Assembly: GCA_028823345.1 (NCBI GenBank)
Contig: JAPKBR010000008.1
Span: 1 to 64,000 of the forward strand
DNA: 64,000 bases
Origin: Planctomycetota bacterium
GTDB lineage: Bacteria > Planctomycetota > UBA1135 > GCA-002686595
Reading direction: 5' to 3'
Positions 18,304 to 25,161 of the stretch are shown one piece after another. A model generated the notes under the pieces. That model searched no databases and was not told where the DNA came from. It was given only the letters and a program-made list of their open reading frames with translations. Positions within the stretch are counted from its first letter, which is position 1. Every line of letters begins with the position of its first letter. A program made the position numbers and the translations under genes.

Positions 18304-18410
18304 CTTGGGGGGCGTGAGGCCCCTGGCTGGGACGCCTGGGAATCCCGGCTTCCATTTTGAGTCCCCTCTTTCCGTGCCCTCGACGCTTGGGCCGAGTATC
18401 CTGTGTGCCC

Positions 18411-19013
18411 ATGAGCCAACGCCCCATCGATGAATTGTGCGCCGCCCTGCAGGCCGAGTTTGACCGCGACTCCAGGGGGAAGGGCATTTCCTCTCTGCTG
18501 AGCGCCTATCAGGCCGAGCACCGGGACTGGGATGACTGGGCCCTGTGGTCCGATGAGCGCTACACCCGGAACCTCGTGTCCCGGGGGAATTCCTTCGAGT
18601 TGTTGCTCCTTTGCTGGAACCCCGGTCAAGAGAGTCCGATTCACGACCACGCGGGCCAGAATTGTTGGATGGCGGTTCTGGAGGGTCAGCTGGAGGAGAT
18701 CCACTACGGCGAACCAGAGAATGGGGCCAGCGAAAGGCTAGTGCCCCTGGAGAAGGGCCGGGCCAAGTCCTTTGGCGAGGGTGGAGTCGCCTTCATCGAT
18801 GACTCGATTGCCTACCACCTGATTCGGCCCGCCGGGGGCGTCCGGGCCGTGTCCTTGCACCTCTACGCCAAGCCCATCGACACCTGCAAAATCTTTTGCC
18901 CAGACACGGGCCAGGCCGAGGATGTAGCCCTTGGCTATCACTCAGTCCGGGGCGAACTCGTGGGCAGCGACTCTCCAGAGGCCATTCGCGGCCGTTTCTT
19001 CCCCGGGCCTTGA
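18411..19013 (+). CDS. Cysteine dioxygenase
   Basis: 200 residues from the ATG at 18411 (an open stretch upstream to 18357 is not homologous). Fe(II)-dependent oxidation of cysteine to cysteine sulfinate. The metal triad is visible: His78 and His80 in SPIHDHAGQNCW and His136 in FIDDSIAYHLIRP. Cys85 and Tyr152 (SLHLYAKPIDTC) occupy the places of the crosslinked Cys-Tyr pair of the animal enzymes, whereas many bacterial CDOs have Gly instead of this Cys. Cytosolic. The gene ends 41 bp before tRNA-Met. Confidence 0.9.
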   Translation: MSQRPIDELCAALQAEFDRDSRGKGISSLLSAYQAEHRDWDDWALWSDERYTRNLVSRGNSFELLLLCWNPGQESPIHDHAGQNCWMAVLEGQLEEIHYGEPENGASERLVPLEKGRAKSFGEGGVAFIDDSIAYHLIRPAGGVRAVSLHLYAKPIDTCKIFCPDTGQAEDVALGYHSVRGELVGSDSPEAIRGRFFPGP

Positions 19014-19054
19014 CCCCGCCCTCGCCGCGCCGTAACCTTCCCGGCTGCCAATCT

Positions 19055-19131
19055 AGCGGGGTAGCTCAGTTGGTTAGAGCACAGGATTCATAACCCTGAG
19101 GTCACGGGTTCAAATCCCGTCCCCGCTACCA
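19055..19131 (+). tRNA. tRNA-Met (CAT anticodon, elongator type)
   Basis: A complete cloverleaf: acceptor stem AGCGGGG (19055-19061) pairs with CCCCGCT (19121-19127), discriminator A and encoded CCA end at 19131. D-arm TAGCTCAGTTGGTTAGAGC, anticodon loop TTCATAA (anticodon CAT), T-arm with GGGTTCAAATCCC. The paired A1 and absence of the initiator three-GC-pair signature favour the elongator form; an Ile-CAT (lysidine) tRNA cannot be fully excluded. The adjacent minus-strand gene ends only 1 bp past it. Confidence 0.93.
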
Positions 19132-19132
19132 C

Positions 19133-20650
19133 TTACCGGGCCCAAAACGGAGCCGCCGGAAGACCTCTCGCATCGGTCAGATTGCAGTCGGGCACGGGCG
19201 CCCATGCGTAGCGCACTTCCACCGGGTTCAAGCTGGAAGGAAAGAGCAGCAATACCGTCGCCCCTTCCATTCGCGCTTGGACCGCATGGACTGTTCCGTC
19301 GCTCTCAATGATCTCGAATCCCCGCGGTGGGGCTTGATCCCTTGTGGCGAGCTGATGGGCGGTGTTCGCGAACCATATCCGGAGGCCCTCTTTCGTTTTG
19401 GCGAAGCGCTCGATGGTGGGGCCCGTGGGAGCAGTCCCCTCTGGCTTGGTCAGATGCAGGGCGAGGCGCGCAAGCCGAAGGCCCACCGGGCGTTTTTGGC
19501 GGGGATGCACATCTGTTGGATGGCCCACATCGATGGTCACCGCCATTGCCACGTGGGGCAACTGCTGGGAAAAGATGCGCTGCTGTTCCCGGAAGAGCGG
19601 CCAGTGGGGCCGCCCCATGGCGGGGAGCTGGACGAACAGGAAAGGCATGTCCGGTTGGCGGAAGTTGTCCCTCATGTCCTGGATCAAGAGAGGGAAGAGG
19701 TCTGCATGCTGTGCGACGCGCGCAGAAGACTCAGCATTCGATTCCCCTTGGTACCAAAGGACCCCGCGGACCGAGGTTCTTGCGAGGGGCTTGAGGGCGG
19801 TGAGCGCCATGAAGCCTGGCTTGAAGGGGTGGTTTGGCCCGCGGGCGTCACCGGGGAGTTCGATTTCTTTGGCTTGGCTTTGTCCGAGATTTTGTCCGGC
19901 CCGAGTCTGGCACCACACCTCTAGTTCTGGATTCCTGAGCCAGTTTCCTTCTTCTACCAAGCTGCGTGTCTTTGGGTTTCCGGCTAGGGCGCTGCGGGAA
20001 ATCCAGGCTTCGGTGGGGGTGCCACCGGCAGCGAGGTCCATCAATCCAATCGGGACCCCGAGTTCCCCGTGCAGAGCGTGCCCAAAATAGTAGCCCACTG
20101 CGGAGAAACGGGCCATGGCCTCGGGGGTGCAGCGGGTCCATTCCCCTTGCAGAAAAGACTCGGGCTGGAGTTGTGCGAGAGTGGCTGCGTCCCAGTTCCT
20201 TCCCGCACCTGATCCCGCGTAGCGCGTATGGAAGAGGCGCAGGTTGTCCCCTGGGGTTTCGGATAGGGCCTTGTCCCGGTCCTGGTCCCTGGAGAGGGGG
20301 AAATCCATGTTGGATTGACCCGCACAGATCCAGACATCACCCATGAGCAGATCCTGCAGTTCCAGAGTTTGCACCCCGGATTGGATCGTGATCGAAAAAG
20401 GTTTCCCGGTTGCTGGCTGGGGGGGAAGTTCCGCGCTCCAAGAGCCCCCTGGGTCTGCCTCCGTGGAAACCAGTGTTTCCCCCATGCGAATCACCAGCCG
20501 TGCGCTGGGCGGGGCCTCACCCCAGAGTGCGATGGGTTGATCCCTTTGGATCACCATATGATCGCCTAGGAATCGGGAAAGCGTGACCTGGGAATTCGCA
20601 AGGGACGTCAGGGAGAGGAACAGGGCCAGGATGATCTTGAGAGCTCTCAC
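19133..20650 (-). CDS. Exported sialate O-acetylesterase (SASA family)
   Basis: 505 residues with a signal peptide (MRALKIILALFLSLTSLANS). After a small Ig-like N-terminal domain comes the SGNH-type catalytic motif DVWICAGQSNMDFPLS (about 105-120; GQSNM is the family signature), then VPIGLMDLAAGGTPTEAWIS and LKPLARTSVRGVLWYQGESNA (GESN), and the DVHPRQKRPVGLRLARLAL block, whose His is the expected catalytic one. It probably removes acetyl esters from sialic acid or other sugars outside the cell. Starts with a GTG overlapping the preceding stop (GTGA). Confidence 0.9.
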   Translation of the reverse strand: MRALKIILALFLSLTSLANSQVTLSRFLGDHMVIQRDQPIALWGEAPPSARLVIRMGETLVSTEADPGGSWSAELPPQPATGKPFSITIQSGVQTLELQDLLMGDVWICAGQSNMDFPLSRDQDRDKALSETPGDNLRLFHTRYAGSGAGRNWDAATLAQLQPESFLQGEWTRCTPEAMARFSAVGYYFGHALHGELGVPIGLMDLAAGGTPTEAWISRSALAGNPKTRSLVEEGNWLRNPELEVWCQTRAGQNLGQSQAKEIELPGDARGPNHPFKPGFMALTALKPLARTSVRGVLWYQGESNAESSARVAQHADLFPLLIQDMRDNFRQPDMPFLFVQLPAMGRPHWPLFREQQRIFSQQLPHVAMAVTIDVGHPTDVHPRQKRPVGLRLARLALHLTKPEGTAPTGPTIERFAKTKEGLRIWFANTAHQLATRDQAPPRGFEIIESDGTVHAVQARMEGATVLLLFPSSLNPVEVRYAWAPVPDCNLTDARGLPAAPFWAR

Positions 20651-21717
20651 TTGTCACTCTGCCCCGGCTCCTCCCGGAGAACAAGTAAAGCGAGTGCGGT
20701 GGCAGCATGGCTGATGTAGTGCATGCGGTCTCGCCGGGGAGACGCACTGAACCAAGCGCCGCTCACGCGCTGCTGGCTGCGCAACCAATCGAGGCCCTTG
20801 ACCATGGAAGAGTCGTTTCGCTTGGCACCGGTTTGCAAGAGCACGAAGAGGGCAAAGGCTGTTGGATAGGATTCGCTGGTGGCGCTGGGAGGAATCCCAT
20901 CATCGTGCTTCCAACTGGGCGCTCCCATGGACGCCATGCTCCAACCGCCTTCCTTGCCTTGAGTTTTTTTCAGATCTCGTGTCCACTGACGGCGTAGCTT
21001 TGAGCTGTTCAACTTCGGCCAGGAAAGACCCGCCCAGAGCCGCATGCCCTTGTCGTGCAGGCTGAGGGGTGGGTGCGACTGCAACCAACCCATGAGACGC
21101 GTTGCTCCAGCTTCATCTTCGGCACGCAGGGCAATCGAGGGACTGGAATCTTTGAGCTCACCGAGGGCGATCAGCATGAGAGTCGGGGCAAAGGCGGTGT
21201 CCGCCTCAAACGGGGGCCAATTGCACTGCAGCCAATCCTCCCAGGTTCCGCTTTCATCGAGATTCCGCCATGCGTAGTCGAGGCCCTTGCGAGTGATCGG
21301 CTGCAGGCCCGATTTCGTTCGCGCGTCACTGAGGGCGAGAAAGGCCGTGGTCGCAACCATTCCCGTCAAGCTGCCGTGTTGCCCTTTCGGCACTCTGCTG
21401 GCGTTCAGATACTCTTTTAAGTATTCCGATGCAAAGGCTCGGGTTTTGTGGACTTCTTGCGGGCTCGTGGAAACGAGGGGCTGTGCAAGCAGTGCCATCC
21501 CAGTGGTGTGGCAGGTGACGCACTTGCGTTTCTCGCTCCACTCGGTGGCCTTGGCGTCGAGGAAGCGGACTCCTGCCTCGTAGGAGAAGCTCGGTATCAG
21601 AGCTTCATCGGCGTGTCTGGGATCCTGGCCTCCCTTAAGAGTGGCAGAGCCACAAAGGGCAGCGGTGAAGAGCAGAAAGATCGGAAGCCGGCAGGCGAGC
21701 TGACTCTGTTGCTTCAC
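20647..21717 (-). CDS. Exported c-type cytochrome with prenyltransferase/cyclase-fold repeats
   Basis: 356 residues. Signal peptide (about 1-25), then a single heme-binding CVTCH (Cys66-Cys69-His70) in EWSEKRKCVTCHTTGMALLA. The remainder is alpha-helical with repeated motifs of the squalene-cyclase/prenyltransferase toroid type: RKGLDYAWRNLDESGTWEDW, TQGKEGGWSMASMGAP, GLDWLRSQQRVSGAWFSASP. Planctomycetes often have such secreted fusions of a heme site with an alpha/alpha barrel; activity unknown. GTG start, overlapping the upstream stop by 4 bp (GTGA), and its own stop overlaps the sialate esterase start, so one operon. Confidence 0.75.
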   Translation of the reverse strand: MKQQSQLACRLPIFLLFTAALCGSATLKGGQDPRHADEALIPSFSYEAGVRFLDAKATEWSEKRKCVTCHTTGMALLAQPLVSTSPQEVHKTRAFASEYLKEYLNASRVPKGQHGSLTGMVATTAFLALSDARTKSGLQPITRKGLDYAWRNLDESGTWEDWLQCNWPPFEADTAFAPTLMLIALGELKDSSPSIALRAEDEAGATRLMGWLQSHPPLSLHDKGMRLWAGLSWPKLNSSKLRRQWTRDLKKTQGKEGGWSMASMGAPSWKHDDGIPPSATSESYPTAFALFVLLQTGAKRNDSSMVKGLDWLRSQQRVSGAWFSASPRRDRMHYISHAATALALLVLREEPGQSDK

Positions 21718-23279
21718 GCTTGGGCCACAGCACCCATGAGCCGCTCAATCACATCTGCGGCCTTGTAGGAGGTCGCGCCCGGGGCGAGGAAACGAGCCAC
21801 GGTAGCCACGTCATCGCCCGAGGTGAAGATCGCGGGTTCAGTGACGCCGTCCTTGCGTACTTGGGGCAGGCTGATGTTCGAGAGCAGGCCGTTGCAGATG
21901 CATTTGCGGCCTACGGTGTCTTCCTCTTTGCCGCCCTTGCGGATGTAGTCGTCCACAGGCTCGCTGGGGCAGCGCCAGCCAATGGTGCCGTCCTCGAGTC
22001 GGTAGCCGTGGCGGAGGTAGTTCAAATCGCAAACCCGGCGGCGCTTGTTGTTGGTATCCGGGTGGGAGAGGGTTCCTTCGAGTTGAATCACCTTGAAGGG
22101 GAAGCCAGTGGGGGAGGCGATCGGGTCGGTGAAGACCCGGGCTTCTCCCTTCTTGCTCATTTGGATGATCTTGGCTTTCCACTCGGGATTCATGCCGGAC
22201 TCTTCGCTGAAGGCGAAGGCGGTGCCCACCTGGATGCCGGCGGCCCCGTGTTGGAGAGCATCTTGGAGTTGATCGGGTGTTGCGCGGGATCCCGCCAACC
22301 AGAAAGGCAGGCCGAAGTTGCGGAACTCTTCGAACTTGGGCAGGTCACGGGGGCCGTAGACCGGCTCGCCCTCTTCGCTCAAGGGGCCCTTGCCCCGCGG
22401 CGGCGCATTGTGTCCGCCGGCGGTGGCTGCCTCGATGACGAAACCGTCGACCTTGCCAGAAGCTTTCTTGATCATCACGTTGGCCACAATGCCAGTGGAG
22501 ACGATCGCCAGGAATTTGGGCCGCGTGAGAATAGGTGCCGGGCCTCCAACAAAATCGGCTGGGTCAAAGTGCGTGACAAAGGTCTCGCCCGGTAGGGCTC
22601 CGCTGATGTCCAAGCGCAATTCGACCTTCTTGCCTTCCGCTAGACGGTCCAGGATGCCGGGAATCGCCAGGGGAATTCCAGCGCCCATGCAAACCGTTCC
22701 TACCCCAGCGAGCATGGCGCCGAAAATCGACGGCAATGTGGGCAGTTGGATTTTCTCCAGGTAGTTGACACCCACCAGGCCCGTGTGACCTTCCTTGGCC
22801 AGGAACACTTCAACGAAGTTGGCGGTCACGGTCAGTTCGTTCAGGGCGCGACTGGGGGTCGCGCTGGGAGAGGGCTTGCTCTTGAAGGCCTTGTCCACAG
22901 CCTTGCCCCCTTCGACGAAGTAGCGGTCCAAGACGCGCTTGGCGATCTCCGGAAACGGAAAAGCGGCAAGAGCTCGACGGGTGTGTCCCTCAGGATCGCC
23001 CATTTGGAGCCTGCGGGCCAAGATGACGTCGAGAGCGGTTCCAGCCACGACGCCGAGTTGTCCACAGCGGGCAACGGCATTGGCCAGGCGCCACTCGGAC
23101 ACTCCGGCACCCATGCCTCCCTGAATTATTTTGGGCAGTGATTCCACCCAGTCATAATAGGGCTGGGGAGTGGGTTTTGCCTCTCCTTTATGGGCAGCAC
23201 CCCCTGGGGCCCCACAAATCGCACCCGGGGCGAGGGTCTGATGCACCAGGCCTTCAGGATTCACGGAAAGATGGCCCAT
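21714..23279 (-). CDS. Nitronate monooxygenase-family flavoprotein
   Basis: About 520 residues from the ATG at 23279. The FMN-binding TIM-barrel signatures are seen: LPKIIQGGMGAGVSEWRLANAVARCGQLGVVAGTALD at the N-terminus, DGFVIEAATAGGHNAP (about 270) and ALQHGAAGIQVGTAFAFSEESG (about 365-380). It is longer than the typical 330-400-residue enzyme because of a C-terminal Cys-rich extension (DLNYLRHGY, CPSEPVDDYIRKGG, GRKCICNGLL). Earlier start codons would run into the antisense receiver remnant. No SD-preceded start was found; the start is uncertain. Oxidises nitronates or acts on related substrates; first gene of the three-gene operon. Confidence 0.8.
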   Translation of the reverse strand: MGHLSVNPEGLVHQTLAPGAICGAPGGAAHKGEAKPTPQPYYDWVESLPKIIQGGMGAGVSEWRLANAVARCGQLGVVAGTALDVILARRLQMGDPEGHTRRALAAFPFPEIAKRVLDRYFVEGGKAVDKAFKSKPSPSATPSRALNELTVTANFVEVFLAKEGHTGLVGVNYLEKIQLPTLPSIFGAMLAGVGTVCMGAGIPLAIPGILDRLAEGKKVELRLDISGALPGETFVTHFDPADFVGGPAPILTRPKFLAIVSTGIVANVMIKKASGKVDGFVIEAATAGGHNAPPRGKGPLSEEGEPVYGPRDLPKFEEFRNFGLPFWLAGSRATPDQLQDALQHGAAGIQVGTAFAFSEESGMNPEWKAKIIQMSKKGEARVFTDPIASPTGFPFKVIQLEGTLSHPDTNNKRRRVCDLNYLRHGYRLEDGTIGWRCPSEPVDDYIRKGGKEEDTVGRKCICNGLLSNISLPQVRKDGVTEPAIFTSGDDVATVARFLAPGATSYKAADVIERLMGAVAQA

Positions 23280-23447
23280 CACAAATGCCCAGAGCTGGTG
23301 GCGCAGGACGAGGAGGACGCCCAGGAAATCCTGGTCTACACCCTCCGGCGGCATGGATTTGAAGTCTTCGTCACGAGCGACGGTGCTGGCGGCCGGCCGC
23401 TGATCCTCAGCACGACTCCCGGCCATACCCTGTCGAGACCGCGCTGA
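23271..23447 (+). pseudogene. Fragment of a response-regulator receiver domain
   Basis: The plus-strand frame reads ELVAQDEEDAQEILVYTLRRHGFEVFVTSDGA at 23292-23387, the first beta strand, acidic pocket (DEED) and helix 1/strand 2 of a CheY-like receiver. After this the homology stops (GGRPLILSTTPG) and the frame ends at 23447. Only about 32 residues of a 120-residue domain remain and no effector domain follows, so it is a remnant. It lies opposite the 5' end of the nitronate monooxygenase gene. A chance match is unlikely but cannot be excluded without a database search. Confidence 0.55.
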
Positions 23448-23558
23448 GGCGCTCTAGGGGGGGGCATACCCGGATTTTTCGGAGAAGGGGGGCGCTGGGA
23501 CTTGGGCGTGCTAGGCTCTGAGCATTGGTGGCGGATGGGCCGTTACCCAGAGACAATC

Positions 23559-24539
23559 ATGATTGCACAAATTTTCCTGGCGTCGGCCGCAGCTCTTGCG
23601 ATGACCGTCAGCGCACCCCTCGACAAGGTCGGCGACAAGCTGTCCACAGTGGTCCTTGAGGGGCTCAGCCAAACAGAAGCCACTTCGTATGACGAATACA
23701 CCGGACGCCTGGTGTTGCTTGAGTTCTTTGCCCACTGGTGAGGCCCTTGCGGAAGTTCCGTGCCCCACTTGAACGAGCTCGAAGAGCAGTTCGGTGGCAA
23801 GGGACTTTCAATCATTGGCGTGACCAGTGAAGGAGCAGGACCGACCGAAAAATGGGTTGCCAAGAAGAAGGCGGCCTATGCCTATGGCTATGACAAGGGC
23901 GGAGCGCTGAAGCGCGAGCTTGGCGTGACCGGCATTCCCGCCGCATTCCTGGTGGACCCCTCCGGCAAAATTGTCTGGCAGGGTCATCCCTCAAGTCTCA
24001 GCTCGAACCTCATCGAGGAGCACATCAAGGGGGCGATCCAAAAGCCCCTTTACGAATGGTCGGGCAAGGCAGCCAAGATCAAGAAGGCTTTCTTGGGTGG
24101 GGACTTTGGTAAGGCACTGGAAGCAGCGGAGAAGCTCGCCAAGAAAGACCCCTTCGGGGTCGAGGCGGGTGCCTTGCTGCAAAGCATATTGACCTCACGG
24201 GTGGCAAGTTTGCAAACGGCCCTCGAAGTGGGAGACATTCTTGCTGCCTACGATGGCGCCCAGGAAATGCTGAAGGGCCTCAAAGGATTGCCCGAAGCGG
24301 ACACCCTCAAGGCCATGACCAAGACCATCTCTAAGAACAGTGAGATGAAGGCCACCATGAAGATGCAGAAGCGTTTGGCCAAGGCTCTCGAAGGCGAGTT
24401 GCGCCGGCGCAAGGATTGTGATGAGCGCGTGGTAGCCCTTGAGAAATTGCTCAGGGGACATGAGGACACCTACTTTGGCCGTCAAGTGGCTGCTGCCATC
24501 CTTGCCACCGGCGAGGCGCGCACGAAGATGAAGTACTAG
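23559..24539 (+). CDS. TlpA-like thioredoxin with in-frame TGA at the first redox Cys (selenoprotein candidate)
   Basis: Read through the TGA at 23739-23741 the product has 326 residues: signal peptide (MIAQIFLASAAALAMTVSA), then a TlpA/AhpC-type thioredoxin domain. The active-site strand reads EFFAHW-U-GPCGSSVPHLNELEEQF, so position 61 is selenocysteine (U) and the resolving Cys is Cys64: the WCGPC motif in W-U-GPC form. The cis-Pro is Pro127 in LGVTGIPAAFLVDPSG. A helical C-terminal region (about 165-326) follows. Both sides of the TGA are fully in frame with the same domain and no other lesion is present. A disabled gene is the alternative. Exported redox protein, likely periplasmic; substrate unknown. 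Confidence 0.8.
23769..23794 (+). promoter_or_regulatory. Candidate bacterial SECIS hairpin in the coding region
   Basis: Downstream of the TGA there is a hairpin with outer arms TTGAAC (23769-23774) and GTTCGG (23789-23794), inner arms GCTC (23777-23780) and GAGC (23784-23787) and a three-base loop GAA beginning with G, as expected for SelB recognition. The loop lies about 39 nt after the TGA, slightly beyond the usual range. A smaller stem, CGG-AAGTT-CCG (23752-23762), lies 10 nt after the TGA. Which one, if any, works is not known. Both lie within the coding sequence. Confidence 0.4.
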
Positions 24540-24569
24540 GGGCAAGCGCCCACGGTTTTCTATCTGCCC

Positions 24570-24595
24570 GAGGGGTCCGCAATTGCGGACCCCTC
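24570..24595. terminator. Bidirectional terminator between convergent genes
   Basis: A perfect 26-nt palindrome with arms GAGGGGTCCGCAA and TTGCGGACCCCTC, followed on the plus strand by GTTCATTTT. It lies between the stop of the thioredoxin gene (24539) and the stop of the minus-strand His-rich lipoprotein (24625), so it can serve both. Confidence 0.8.
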
Positions 24596-24624
24596 GTTCA
24601 TTTTGGGTTCTTCCCGCGCCCGGA

Positions 24625-25143
24625 TCAGAGGTTCGGTTGGGCTGATCCGGTGGCTTTCTTGCCATCGGGTCGCTCGATTTCAATCCACCACTTCACGTCC
24701 CGAGGCAGGGGGTCTGGCGCTGTGGCATGTATGTCATAGTCGTCATGGGAGGGGGCGTAATCGCCCTTGCCCACGAAGGAGGCATTGCGGTCGGCGCTGC
24801 CGATCCAAGCGCGCACGATCGTGGCCCCGTCGTCCTTGAAGGGCAGTACCACCACTAGGTGGCCTTCCTCTCCGGCGGTCACGGCGCCATGGCCCTGGGC
24901 AAGTTTTACGGTCCACTCGCCGACCGTGGTGCTGCCAATCGAGACCTCTTCGTGCTCATGGTCGTGCTCGTCGGCTTGCTCCTCGACGTGGGTATCACCG
25001 GGGTCATCACCTTTATCGTCGTCAGCGGGGTGTTCGTGCCCATGATCCCCATCATGATCGTGATCATGGGGGGCTTCGTCACTACAGGACAAGAGGCCAG
25101 CGGCCAAAAGGGAACTCAGAAGGAGGGTCAATAAGCTTTGCAT
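24625..25143 (-). CDS. His-rich lipoprotein, probable metal-binding partner of the efflux pump
   Basis: 172 residues. Lipobox LLAAGLLSC with Cys20, then a strongly His/Asp-rich segment (DHDHDGDHGHEHPADDDKGDD, about residues 26-65). The C-terminal half looks like a beta-sandwich (VGEWTVKLAQGHGAVTAGEEGHLVVV, DPLPRDVKWWIEIERPDG). It is the last gene of the cus-type operon, starting about 18 bp after the RND pump gene. Presumably binds or buffers the exported metal in the periplasm; the metal is not defined by the sequence. Confidence 0.75.
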   Translation of the reverse strand: MQSLLTLLLSSLLAAGLLSCSDEAPHDHDHDGDHGHEHPADDDKGDDPGDTHVEEQADEHDHEHEEVSIGSTTVGEWTVKLAQGHGAVTAGEEGHLVVVLPFKDDGATIVRAWIGSADRNASFVGKGDYAPSHDDYDIHATAPDPLPRDVKWWIEIERPDGKKATGSAQPNL

Positions 25144-25161
25144 TGGAATCAGGGTCAGGGG

